Below are positions 37,906 through 50,538 of a stretch of DNA of 64,000 nucleotides, piece after piece. The notes under the pieces were generated by a model. That model saw only the letters and a program-made list of their open reading frames with translations, ran no database searches and had not been told where the DNA came from. The position numbers and the translations under genes are program-made. Source of the stretch: Delphinus delphis (lineage: Eukaryota > Chordata > Mammalia > Artiodactyla > Delphinidae); assembly GCF_949987515.2 (NCBI RefSeq), contig NW_027192659.1, positions 744,001-808,000 of the forward strand, read 5' to 3'. How positions within the stretch are numbered: position 1 is the first letter of the stretch; each line of letters begins with the position of its first letter.

Positions 37906-39485
37906 ATGTTGAACTTGTACTGTAAACGAGGTTCTTGTAAACAGAGCCGTTCCAAACTTTGGGGTGGCTGTGTCTTTTTGATTTTAATTTCCCTAAGCTA
38001 TAGGACCATAAGTGGAAGTGCCCTAGGCTCTGTTGCTTTGTTTTTTAGATGTTTCAGGAAACACCATACACTTCTCCCGAGTGGTTGTTGGCAATTTACA
38101 TCCCGCCCATCAGCATAACAAGGCTCCCAGTTCTCCATGGCCTGTCCTGCCTTTCTGGATTTTACACTTTTTTCAGATGGCCCTTTTGACCGGGGGGAAG
38201 TGAGACTTCATTGTAGTGCAGATTTCCTTTGCAAGCTTGCTTGGTTGGCCAAAAAGGGCGTATGCGTTTTTTCCTGAATATATTCAGGAAAAAACGCATA
38301 CGCCCTTTTTGGCCAAGTGCATCATTGTGGACGTTCTGCCTCTTTTCCTATGCTTTCAATGCAATTCCAGTCTACCTCCTGAAATCGGTTTCCTGCAATT
38401 CTGCCCCGCTTTCAAGTCCTCTTGGCAGCCTTACTTCAGTCTATTTTTGGACGATAGCTGTCATTTATAACTCTGCAGGCTTGTGAATTACATTGCCCCT
38501 GAGCTCCTTTCTTCAACTCGCTTTCTTGTGACCTGGCCGCAACACCGCAGGATGGCTTCAGGCCCTAATCTGGTTCCGGCACGGCACGCTGAGCCTTTGG
38601 TTAATTCCTCTTCCTGGTGCGAAATGAGAGTTAAATTTGCCCGTCCAGACACCTCCAGCTAGCCTCTCATTGGTTCTCGCTATTCCTGTTCATCTTCCGC
38701 AGAAATTGCAAACTGGGCCAAACAGGAGGTTAAAGGGACTGACTCTCCAAGTCGGGAGAGTGTTAGTAAAGCGTCTGGAATGTTGCACCCAAGTACCAGG
38801 GTATGAAAACTGAGACATATTTGAACACGTCTCCCGATCACATGGTTGATCATACTCTAGGTTCCACATGCATGTTTTAGCTGAAGGAAGAATACCTTAA
38901 ACCTGGGTAGTTGAAACCCGTGGAATGGGTACCATGCAATATGACTTCAAAGGGTCTTCATTTGCTCACCGAACCTCTCCAATGCTATCACTGCTGCGTT
39001 TATGCCCCTGTACACATGCTTGATTCTCTTTTGGAGACATAGCAATCCATAGGTTTTAAGATACTTACTAGTCAGGAACATTCTTAGGCGTTTAATATGG
39101 GGTGTTGAGTCCATTTCGTTGAGCAAGGAGTAGCTCTTGTCTATTCCATATTTGGCTTAAGGAACTTTATCTGTGCTCATTTCAATCTCTGGTTTTATGC
39201 AGCACCCCAACTCACCTTTCCCCTTAAGCAAGCATAAGTTGGTTTTCTATATTTGAGACCCTGTTCTGTTCTGTAATTCAGTTCCTGTGTAGGCAAGTTT
39301 ACATTCCGTGTATTAGTGATATCTTATGATGTTTCTTTTTCTGTGTGACTTATTTCAGTTAGAATCATCATACCTGAATCCACTCATTGCGATGCTAAGG
39401 GCCTGATGACATAGATTTCATTGCTGAGTGATATTGCTTTGTAAGTGAATACCACAACTTCTTTATCCATTTTTCACTTTCTGCG
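37906..39485 (+). repeat. Satellite unit 25 (1,580 bp)
   Basis: Perfect palindrome at 38245-38316. Near-identical to unit 22 at 4,738 bp displacement. The one difference I noted is 'gattctcttttgg' near 39022. Tail class A'. Confidence 0.96.
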
Positions 39486-41064
39486 ATGTTGAACTTGTAC
39501 TGTAAACGAGGTTCTTGTAAACAGAGCCGTTCCAAACTTTGGGGTGGCTGTGTCTTTTTGATTTTAATTTCCCTAAACTATAGGATCATAAGTGGAAGTG
39601 CCCTAGGCTCTGTTGCTTTGTTTTTTAGATGTTTCAGGAAACACCATACACTTCTCCCAAGTGTCTGTTGGCAATTTACATCCCGCCCATCAGCATAACA
39701 AGGCTCCCAGTTCTCAATGGCCTGTTGCCTTTCTGGATTTTATACTTTTTTCAGATGGCTCTTTTGACCGGGGGGAAGTGAGACTTCATTGTAGTGCAGA
39801 TTTCCTTTGCAAGCTTGCTTGGTTGGCCAAAAAGGGCGTATGCGTTTTTTCCTGAATATATTCAGGAAAAAACGCATACGCCCTTTTTGGCCAAGTGCAT
39901 CATTGTGGACGTTCTGCCTCTTTTCCTATGCTTTCAATGCAATTCCAGTCTACCTCCTGAAATCGGTTTCCTGCAATTCTGCCCCGCTTTCAAGTCCTCT
40001 TGGCAGCCTTACTTCAGTCTATTTTTGGACGATAGCTGTCATTTATAACTCTGCAGGTTTGTGAATTACAGTGCCCCTGAGCTCCTTTCTTCAACTCGCT
40101 TTCTTGTGACCTGGCCGCAACACCGCAGGATGGCTTCAGGCCCTAATCTGGTTCAGGCACGGCACGCTGAGCCTTTGGTTATTTCCTCTTCCTGGTGGGA
40201 AATGAGAGTTAAATTTGCCCGTCCAGACACCTCCAGCTAGTCTCTCATTGGTTCTCGCTATTCCTGTTCATCTTCCGCAGAAATTGCAAACTGGGCCAAA
40301 CAGGAGGTTAAAGGCGCTGACTCTCCAAGTGGGGAGAGTGTTAGTAAAGCGTCTGGAATGTTGCACCCGAGTACCAGGGTACGAAAACTGAGACATATTT
40401 GAACACGTCTCCCGATCACATGGTTGATCATACTCTAGGTTCCACATGCATGTTTTAGCTGAAGGAAGAATACCTTAAACCTGGAGAGTTAAGACCCGTG
40501 TAATGGGTACCATGCAATATGACTTCAAAGGGTCTTCATTTGCTCACCAAACCTCTCCAATTCTATCACTGCTGCGTTTATGCCCCTGTACACATGCTTG
40601 ATTCTCTTTCGGAGACATAGCAATCCATAGGTTTTTAAGATACTTACTAGTCAGGTACATTCTTAGGCGTTTAATATGCGGTGTTGAGTCCATTTCGTTG
40701 AGCAAGGAGTAGCTCTTGTCTATTCCATATTTGACTTAAGGAACTTTATCTGTGCTCATTTCAATCTCTGGTTTTATGCAGCACCCCAACTCACCTTTAC
40801 CCTTAAGCAAGCATAAGTTGGTTTTCTAAATTTGAGACCCTGTTCTGTTCTGTAATTCAGTTCCTGTGTAGCCAAGTTTACATTCCGTGTATTACTGATA
40901 TCTTATGATGTTTCTTTTTCTGTGTGACTTACTTCAGTTAGAATCATCATACCTGAATCCACTCATTGTGCTGCTAAGGGCCTGATGACACAGATTTCAT
41001 TGCTGAGTGATATTGCTTTGTAAGTAAATACCACAACTTCTTTATCCATTTTTCACTTTCTGCT
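39486..41064 (+). repeat. Satellite unit 26 (1,579 bp)
   Basis: Perfect palindrome at 39823-39894. Near-identical to unit 23 at 4,738 bp. Differences noted: 'ccctaaactatagg' near 39571 and 'cttcagttagaatc' near 40932. Tail class A, ending 'ttctgct'. Confidence 0.96.
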
Positions 41065-42642
41065 ATGTTGAACTTGTACTGTAAACGAGGTTCTTGTAAA
41101 CAGAGCCGTTCCAAACTTTGGGGTGGCTGTGTCTTTTTGATTTTAATTTCCCTAAGCTATAGGACCATAAGTGGAAGTGCCCTAGGTTCTGTTGCTTTGT
41201 TTTTTAGATGTTTCAGGAAACACCATACACTTCTCCCGAGTGGTTGTTGGCAATTTACATCCCGCCCATCAGCATAACAAGGCTCCCAGTTCTCCATGGC
41301 CTGTCCTGCCTTTCTGGATTTTACACTTTTTTCAGATGGCCCTTTTGACCGGGGGGAAGTGAGACTTCATTGTAGTGCAGATTTCCTTTGCAAGCTTGCT
41401 TAGTTGGCCAAAAAGGGCGTATGCGTTTTTTCCTGAATATATTCAGGAAAAAACGCATACGCCCTTTTTGGCCAAGTGCATCATTGTGGACGTTCTGCCT
41501 CTTTTCCTATGCTTTCAATGCAATTCCAGTCTACCTCCTGAAATCGGTTTCCTGCAATTCTGCCCCGCTTTCAAGTCCTCTTGGCAGCCTTACTTCAGTC
41601 TATTTTTGGACGATAGCTGTCATTTATAACTCTGCAGGTTTGTGAATTACAGTGCCCCTGAGCTCCTTTGTTCAACTCGCTTTCTTTTGAGCTGGCCGCA
41701 ACACCGCAGGATGGCTTCAGGCCCTAATCTGGTTCCGGTACGGCACGCTGAGCCTTTGGTTATTTCCTCTTCCTGGTGGGAAATGAGAGTTAAATTTGCC
41801 CGTCCAGACACCTCCAGCTAGCCTCTCATTTGTTCTCGCTATTCCTGTTCATCTTCCGCAGAAATTGCAAACTGGGCCAAACAGGAGGTTAAAGGCGCTG
41901 ACTCTCCAAGTGGGGAGAGTGTTAGTAAAGCGTCTGGAATGTTGCACCCGAGTACCAGGGGAGGAAAACTGAGACATATTTGAACACGTCTCCCGTTCAC
42001 ATGGTTGATCATACTTGGGTTCCACATGCATGTTTTAGCTGAAGGAAGAATACCTAAAACCTGGGTAGTTGAAACCCGTGGAATGGGTACCATGCAATAT
42101 GACTTCAAAGGGTCTTCATTTGCTCACCGAACCTCTCCAATCCTATCACTGCTGCGTTTATGCCCCTGTACACATGCTTGATTCTCTTTTGGAGACATAG
42201 CAATCCATAGGTTTTAAGATACTTACTAGTCAGGTACATTCTTAGGCGTTTAATATGGGGTGTTGAGTCCATTTCGTTGAGCAAGGAGTAGCTCTTGTCT
42301 ATTCCATATTTGGCTTAAGGAACTTTATCTGTGCTCATTTCAATCTCTGGTTTTATGCAGCACCCCAACTCACCTTTCCCTTAAGCAAGCATAAGTTGGT
42401 TTTCTAAATTTGAGACCCTGTTCTGTTTTGGAATTCAGTTCCTGTGTAGCCAAGTTTACATTCCGTGTATTACTGATATCTTATGATGTTTCTTTTTCTG
42501 TGTGACTTATTTCAGTTAGAATCATCGTACCTGAATCTACTCATTATGCAGTTACGGGCCTGATGACATAGATTTCATTGCTGAGTGATACTGCATTGTA
42601 CGTAAGTACCACAAGTTCCTTATCCATTTTTCACTTTCTGCG
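41065..42642 (+). repeat. Satellite unit 27 (1,578 bp)
   Basis: Perfect palindrome at 41404-41475, with altered left flank 'gcttagttgg'. Resembles unit 24 less closely than 25 and 26 resemble 22 and 23. 'ctcatttgttctcg' near 41825. Tail class B with 'atgcagttacggg'. Confidence 0.96.
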
Positions 42643-44222
42643 ATGTTGAACTTGTACTGTAAACGAGGTTCTTGTAAACAGAGCCGTTCCAAACTTTGGG
42701 GTGGCTGTGTCTTTTTGATTTTAATTTCCCTAAGCTATAGGACCATAAGTGGCAGTGTCCTAGGCTCTGTTGCTTTGTTTTTTAGATGTTTCAGGAAACA
42801 CCATACACTTCTCCCGAGTGTCTGTTGGCAATTTACATCCCGCCTATCAGCATAACAAGGCTCCCAGTTCTCCATGGCCTGTCCTGCCTTTCTGGATTTT
42901 ACACTTTTTTCAGATGGCCCTTTTGACCGGGGGCAAGTGAGACTTCATTGTAGTGCAGATTTCCTTTGCAAGCTTGCTTGGTTGGCCAAAAAGGGCGTAT
43001 GCGATTTTTCCTGAATATATTCAGGAAAAAACGCATACGCCCTTTTTGGCCAAGTGCATCATTGTGGACGTTCTGCCTCTTTTCCTATGCTTTCAATGCA
43101 ATTCCAGTCTACCTCCTGAAATCGGTTTCCTGCAATTCTGCCCCGCTTTCAAGTCCTCTTCGCAGCCTTACTTCAGTCTATTTTTGGACGATAGCTGTCA
43201 CTTATAACTCTGCAGGTTTGTGAATTACAGTGCCCCTGAGCTCCTTTCTTCAACTCGCTTTCTTGTGACCTGGCCGCAACACCGCAGGATGGCTTCAGGC
43301 CCTAATCTGGTTCCGGCACGGCACGCTGAGCCTTTGGTTAATTCCTCTTCCTGGTGGGAAATGAGAGTTAAATTTGCCCGTCCAGACACCTCCAGCTAGT
43401 CTCTCATTGGTTCTCGCTATTCCTGTTCATCTTCTGCAGAAATTGCAAACTGGGCCAAACAGGAGGTTAAAGGGACTGACTCTCCAACTGGGGAGAGTGT
43501 TAGTAAAGCGTCTGGAATGTTGCACCCGAGTACCAGGGGAGGAAAACTGAGACATATTTGAACACGTCTCCCGTTCACATGGTTGATCATACTCTGGGTT
43601 GCACATGCATGTTTTAGCTGAAGGAAGAATACCTTAAACCTGGAGAGTTGAGACCCGTGTAATGGGTACCATGCAATATGACTTCAAAGGGTCTTCATTT
43701 GCTCACCGAACCTCTCCAGTCCTATCACTGCTGCGTTTATTCCCCTGTACACACGCTTGATTCTCTTTTGGAGACATAGCAATCCATAGGTTTTAAGATA
43801 CTTACTAGTCAGGTACATTCTTAGGCGTTTAATATGGGGTGTTGAGTCCATTTCGTTGAGCAAGGAGTAGCTCTTGTCTATCCCATATTTGGCTTAAGGA
43901 AATTTATCTGTGCTCATTTCAATCTCTGGTTTTATGCAGCACCCCAACTCACCTTTCCCCTTAAGCAAGCATTAGTTGGTTTTCTAAATTTGAGTCACTG
44001 TTCTGTTCTGTAATTCAGTTCCTGTGTAGCCAAGTTTACATTCCGTGTATTACTGATATCTTATGATGTTTCTTTTTCTGTGTGACTTACTTCAGTTAGA
44101 ATCATCATACCTGAATCCACTCATTGTGCTGCTACGGGCCTGATGACACAGATTTCATTGCTGAGTGATATTGCTTTGTAAGTAAATACCACAACTTCTT
44201 TATCCATTTTTCACTTTCTGCG
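42643..44222 (+). repeat. Satellite unit 28 (1,580 bp)
   Basis: Palindrome at 42982-43053 with T-to-A at 43004. 'ggcagtgtcctagg' near 42751, 'gctgtcacttataac' near 43194, 'cttctgcagaaattg' near 43430 and 'ccaactgggg' are shared with unit 39. Tail class A preceded by 'gagtcactgttctg'. Confidence 0.96.
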
Positions 44223-45801
44223 ATGTTGAACTTGTACTGTAAACGAGGTTCTTGTAAACAGAGCCGTTCCAAACTTTGGGGTGGCTGTGTCTTTTTGATT
44301 TTAATTTCCCTAAGCTATAGGACCATAAGTGGAAGTGCCCTAGGCTCTGTTGCTTTGTTTTTTAGATGTTTCAGGAAACACCATACACTTCTCCCAAGTG
44401 GTTGTTGGCAATTTACATCCCGCCCATCAGCATAACAAGGCTCCCAGTTCTCCATGGCCTGTCCTGCCTTTCTGGATTTTACACTTTTTTCAGATGGCCC
44501 TTTTGACCGGGGGGAAGTGAGACTTCATTGTAGTGCAGATTTCCTTTGCAAGCTTGCTTGGTTGGCCAAAAAGGGCGTATGCGTTTTTTCCTGAATATAT
44601 TCAGGAAAAAACGCATACGCCCTTTTTGGCCAAGTGCATCATTGTGGACGTTCTGCCTCTTTTCCTATGCTTTCAATGCAATTCCAGTCTACCTCCTGAA
44701 ATCGGTTTCCTGCAATTCTGCCCCGCTTTCAAGTCCTCTTGGCAGCCTTACTTCAGTCTATTTTTGGACGATAGCTGTCATTTATAACTCTGCAGGTTTG
44801 TGAATTACAGTGCCCCTGAGCTCCTTTGTTCAACTCGCTTTCTTTTGAGCTGGCCGCAACACCGCAGGATGGCTTCAGGCCCTAATCTGGTTCCGGTACG
44901 GCACGCTGAGCCTTTGGTTAATTCCTCTTCCTGGTGGGAAATGAGAGTTAAATTTGCCCGTCCAGACACCTCCAGCTAGCCTCTCATTGGTTCTCGCTAT
45001 TCCTGTTCCTCTTCCGCAGAAATTGCAAACTGGGCCAAACAGGAGGTTAAAGGCGCTGACTCTCCAAGTGGGGAGAGTGTTAGTAAAGCGTCTGGAATGT
45101 TGCACCCGAGTACCAGGGGAGGAAAACTGAGACATATTTGAACACGTCTCCCGTTCACATGGTTGATCATACTTGGGTTCCACATGCATGTTTTAGCTGA
45201 AGGAAGAATACCTTAAACCTGGAGAGTTGAGACCCGTGTAATGGGTACCATGCAATATGACTTCAAAGGGTCTTCATTTGCTCACCGAACCTCTCCAATC
45301 CTATCACTGCTGCGTTTATGCCCCTGTACACACGCTTGATTCTCTTTTGGAGACATAGCAATCCATAGGTTTTAAGATACTTACTAGTCAGGTACATTCT
45401 TAGGCGTTTAATATGCGGTGTTGAGTCCATTTCGTTGAGCAAGGAGTAGCTCTTGTCTATTCCATATTTGGATTAAGGAACTTTATCTGTGCTCATTTCA
45501 ATCTCTGGTTTTATGCAGCACCCCAACTCACCTTTACCCTTAAGCAAGCATAAGTTGGTTTTCTAAATTTGAGACCCTGTTCTGTTCTGTAATTCAGTTC
45601 CTGTGTAGCCAAGTTTACATTCCGTGTATTAGTGATATCTTATGATGTTTCTTTTTCTGTGTGACTTATTTCAGTTAGAATCATCGTACCTGAATCTACT
45701 CATTATGCAGTTACGGGCCTGATGACATAGATTTCATTGCTGAGTGATACTGCATTGTACGTAAGTACCACAAGTTCTTTATCCATTTTTCACTTTCTGC
45801 G
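44223..45801 (+). repeat. Satellite unit 29 (1,579 bp)
   Basis: Perfect palindrome at 44562-44633. 'cctgttcctcttcc' near 45002 and 'tttggattaagg' near 45466 are shared with unit 33. Tail class B. Confidence 0.96.
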
Positions 45802-47378
45802 ATGTTGAACTTGTACTGTAAACGAGGTTCTTGTAAACAGAGCCGTTCCAAACTTTGGGGTGGCTGTGCCTTTTTGATTTTAATTTCCCTAAGCTATAGG
45901 ACCATAAGTGGAAGTGCCCTAGGCTCTGTTGCTTTGTTTTTTAGATGTTTCAGGAAACACCATACACTTCTCCCGAGTGGTTGTTGGCAATTTACATCCC
46001 GCCCATCAGCATAACAAGGCTCCCAGTTCTCCATGGCCTGTCCTGCCTTTCTGGATTTTACACTTTTTTCAGATGGCCCTTTTGACCGGGGGGAAGTGAG
46101 ACTTCATTGTAGTGCAGATTTCCTTTGCAAGCTTGCTTGGTTGGCCAAAAAGGGCGTATGCGTTTTTTCCTGAATATATTCAGGAAAAAACGCATACGCC
46201 CTTTTTGGCCAAGTGCATCATTGTGGACCTTCTGCCTCTTTTCCTATGCTTTCAATGCAATTCCAGTCTACCTCGTGAAATCGGTTTCCTGCAATTCTGC
46301 CCCGCTTTCAAGTCCTCTTGGCAGCTTTACTTCAGTCTATTTTTTGACGATAGCTGTCATTTATAACTCTGCAGGTTTGTGAATTACAGTGCCCCTGAGC
46401 TCCTTTCTTCAACTCGCTTTCTTTTGAGCTGGCCGCAACACCGCAGGATGGCTTCAGGCCCTAATCTGTTTCCGGTATGGCACGCTGAGCCTTTGGTTAT
46501 TTCCTCTTACTGGTGGGAAATGAGAGTTAAATTTGCCCGTCCAGACACCTCCAGCTAGCCTCTCATTGGTTCTCGCTATTCCTGTTCATCTTCCGCAGAA
46601 ATTGCAAACTGGGCCAAACAGGAGGTTAAAGGCGCTGACTCTCCAAGTGGGGAGAGTGTTAGTAAAGCGTCTGGAATGTTGCACCCGAGTACCAGGGGAG
46701 GAAAACTGAGACATATTTGAACACGTCTCCCGTTCACATGGTTGATCATACTTGGGATCCACATGCATGTTTTAGCTGAAGGAAGAATACCTTAAACCTG
46801 GAGAGTTGAGACCCGTGTAATGGGTACCATGCAATATGACTTCAAAGGGTCTTCATTTGCTCACCGAACCTCTCCAATCCTATCACTGCTGCGTTTATGC
46901 CCCTGTACACACGCTTGATTCTCTTATGGAGACATAGCAATCCATAGGTTTTAAGATACTTACTAGTCAGGTACATTCTTAGGCGTTTAATATGGGGTGT
47001 TGAGTCCATTTCGTTGAGCAAGGAGTAGCTCTTGTCTATTCCATATTTGGCTTAAGGAACTTTATCTGTGCTCATTTCAATCTCTGGTTTTATGCAGCAC
47101 CCCAACTCACCTTTCCCCTTAAGCAAGCATAAGTTGGTTTTCTAAATTTGAGACCCTGTTCTGTTCTGTAATTCAGTTCCTGTGTAGCCAAGTTTACATT
47201 CCGTGTATTACTGATATCTTATGATGTTTCTTTCTGTGTGACTTACTTCAGTTAGAATCATCATACCTGAATCCACTCATTGTGCTGCTAAGGGCCTGAT
47301 GACACAGATTTCAGTGCTGAGTGATATTGCTTTGTAAGTAAATACCACAACTTCTTTATCCATTTTTCACTTTCTGCG
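45802..47378 (+). repeat. Satellite unit 30 (1,577 bp)
   Basis: Perfect palindrome at 46141-46212. First half shares 'ctgtgcctttttg' and 'ggaccttctgcc' with units 36 and 38; second half shares 'ttttttgacgatag', 'gggatccacatg' and 'cttatggagac' with unit 40. A 2-bp loss gives 'gtttctttctgtg' near 47226. Tail class A. Confidence 0.96.
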
Positions 47379-48958
47379 ATGTTGAACTTGTACTGTAAAC
47401 GAGGTTCTTGTAAACAGAGCCGTTCCAAACTTTGGGGTGGCTGTGTCTTTTTGATTTTAATTTCCCTAAGCTATAGGACCATAAGTGGAAGTTCCCTAGG
47501 TTCTGTTGCTTTGTTTTTTAGATGTTTCAGGAAACACCATACACTTCTCCCGAGTGGTTGTTGGCAATTTACATCCCGCCCATCAGCATAACAAGGCTCC
47601 CAGTTCTCCATGGCCTGTCCTGCCTTTCTGGATTTTACACTTTTTTCAGATGGCCCTTTTGACCGGGGGGAAGTGAGACTTCATTGTAGTGCAGATTTCC
47701 TTTGCAAGCTTGCTTGGTTGGCCAAAAAGGGCGTATGCGTTTTTTCCTGAATATATTCAGGAAAAAACGCATACGCCCTTTTTGGCCAAGTGCATCATTG
47801 TGGACGTTCTGCCTCTTTTCCTATGCTTTCAATGCAATTCCAGTCTACCTCCTGAAATCGGTTTCCTGCAATTCTGACCCGCATTCAAGTCTTCTTGGCA
47901 GCCTTACTTCAGTCTATTTTTGGACGATAGCTGTCATTTATAACTCTGCAGGTTTGTGAATTACAGTGCCCCTGAGCTCCTTTCTTCAACTCGCTTTCTT
48001 GTGAGCTGGCCGCAACACCGCAGGATGGCTTCAGGCCCTAATCTGGTTCCGGCACGGCACGCTGAGCCTTTGGTTATTTCCTCTTCCTGGTGGGAAATCA
48101 GAGTTAAATTTGCCCGTCCAGACACCTCCAGCTAGTCTCTCATTGGTTCTCGCTATTCCTGTTCATCTTCATCAGAAATTGCAAACTGGGCCAAACAGGA
48201 GGTTAAAGGCGCTGACTCTCCAAGTGGGGAGATTGTTAGTAAAGCGTCTGGAATGTTGCATCCGAGTACCAGCGTACGAAAACTGAGACATATTTGAACA
48301 CGTCTCCCGATCACATGGTTGATCATACTCTAGGTTCCACATGCATGTTTTAGCTGAAGGAAGAATACCTTAAACCTGGGTAGTTGAAACCCGTGGAATG
48401 GGTACCATGCAATATGACTTCAAAGGGTCTTCATTTGCTCACCGAACCTCTCCAATCCTATCACTGCTGCGTTTATGCCCCTGTACACATGCTTGATTCT
48501 CTTTCGGAGACATAGCAATCCATAGGTTTTAAGATACTTACTAGTCAGGTATATTCTTAGGCGTTTAATATGCGGTGTTGAGTCCATTTCGTTGAGCAAG
48601 GAGTAGCTCTTGTCTATTCCATATTTGGCTTAAGGAACTTTATCTGTGCTTATTTCAATCTTTGGTTTTATGCAGCACCCCAACTCACCTTTCCCCTTAA
48701 GCAAGCATAAGTTGGTTTTCTAAATTTGAGACCCTGTTCTGTTTTGGAATTCAGTTCCTGTGTAGCCATGTTTACATTCCGTGTATTAGTGATATCTTAT
48801 GATGTTTCTTTTTCTGTGTGACTTATTTCAGTTAGAATAATCATACCTGAATCCCCTCATTATGCTGCTACGGGCCTGATGATATAGATTTCATTGTTGA
48901 GTGATACTGCATTGTACGTAAGTACCACAAGTTCTTTATCCATTTTTCACTTTCTGTG
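47379..48958 (+). repeat. Satellite unit 31 (1,580 bp)
   Basis: Perfect palindrome at 47718-47789. Private 'ttctgacccgcattc' near 47872. 'cttcatcagaaattg', 'ggggagattg', 'accagcgtacg' and 'gtagccatgttt' are shared with unit 34. Tail class B with 'gatgatatag'. Confidence 0.96.
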
Positions 48959-50538
48959 ATATTGAACTTGTACTGTAAGCGAGGTTCTTGTAAACAGAGC
49001 CGTTCCAAACTTTGGGGTGGCTGTGTCTTTTTGATTTTAATTTCCCTAAGCTATAGGACCATAAGTGGAAGTGCCCTAGGCTCTGTTGCTTTGTTTTTTA
49101 GATGTTTCAGGAAACACCATATACTTCTCCCGAGTGTCTGTTGGCATTTTACATCCCGCCCATCAGCATAACAAGGCTCCCAGTTCTCCATGGTCTGTCC
49201 TGCCTTTCTGGATTTTACACTTTTTTCAGATGGCCCTTTTGACCGGGGGGAAGTGAGACTTCATTGTAGTGCAGATTTCCTTTGCAAGCTTGCTTGGTTG
49301 GCCAAAAAGGGCGTATGCGTTTTTTCCTGAATATATTCAGGAAAAAACGCATACGCCCTTTTTGGCCAAGTGCATCATTGTGGACGTTCTGCCTCTTTTC
49401 CTATGCTATCAATGCAATTCCAGTCTACCTCCTGAAATCGGTTTCCTGTAATTCTGCCCCGCTTTCAAGTCCTCTTGGCAGCCTTACTTCAGTATATTTT
49501 TGGACGATAGCTGTCATTTATAACTCTGCAGGTTTGTGAATTACAGTGCCCCTGAGCTCCCTTCTTCAACTCGCTTTCTTGTGAGCTGGCCGCAACACCG
49601 CAGGATGGCTTCAGGCCCTAATCTGTTTCCGGCACGGCACACTGAGCCTTTGGTTATTTCCTCTTCCTGGTGGGAAATGAGAGTTAAATTTGCCCGTCCA
49701 GACACCTCCAGCTAGTCTCTCATTGGTTCTCCCTATTGCTGTTCATCTTCCGCAGAAATTGCAAACTGGGCCAAACAGGAGGTTAAAGGCGCTGACTCTC
49801 CAAGTGGGGAGAGTGTTAGTAAAGCATCTGGAATGTTGCACCCGAGAACCAGGGGAGGAAAACTGAGACATATTTGAACACGTCTCCCGTTCACACGGTC
49901 GATGATACTCTGGGTTCCACATGCATGTTTTAGCTGAAGGAAGAATACCTTAAACCTGGGTAGTTGAAACCCGTGGAATGGGTACCATGCAATATGACTT
50001 CAAAGGGTCTTCATTTGCTCACCGAACCTCTCCAATCCTATCACTGCTGCGTTTATGCCCCTGTACACACGCTTGATTCTCTTTTGGAGACATAGCAATC
50101 CATAGGTTTTAAGATACTTACTAGTCAGGTACATTCTTAGGCGTTTAATATGGGGTGTTGAGTCCATTTCGTTGAGCAAGGAGTAGCTCTTGTCTATCCC
50201 ATATTTGGCTTAAGGAACTTTATCTGTGCTCATTTCAATCTCTGGTTTTATGCAGCACCCCAACTCACCTTTCCCCTTAAGCAAGCATTAGTTGGTTTTC
50301 TAAATTTGAGTCACTGTTCTGTTCTGTAATTCAGTTCCTGTGTAGCCAAGTTTACATTCCGTGTATTACTGATATCTTATGATGTTTCTTTTTCTGTGTG
50401 ACTTACTTCAGTTAGAATCATCATACCTGAATCCACTCATTGTGCTGCTACGGGCCTGATGACACAGATTTCATTGCTGAGTGATATTGCTTTGTAAGTA
50501 AATACCACAACTTCTTTATCCATTTTTCACTTTCTGCG
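48959..50538 (+). repeat. Satellite unit 32 (1,580 bp)
   Basis: Perfect palindrome at 49298-49369. 'ctatgctatcaatgc', 'cctgtaattctg', 'ctccctattgctg' and 'cacacggtcgatgatac' are shared with units 35 and 37, but without their 15-bp palindrome insertion. Tail class A. Confidence 0.96.

Larger units (their letters stand above)
32880..42642 (+). repeat. Trimer duplication: units 22-24 and 25-27 (period 4,738 bp)
   Basis: The three start positions are each displaced by exactly 4,738 bp and carry matched private variants. Identity is highest in the first two units and falls in the third. The left edge lies in the unit 21 tail, which matches the unit 24 tail. Confidence 0.85.

Noticed and set aside
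44875..45189. Minus-strand frames of 60-104 codons in the unrecognised segment
   Set aside because: Two frames overlap at every unit, lengths change with single-base variants, and no family is recognisable.
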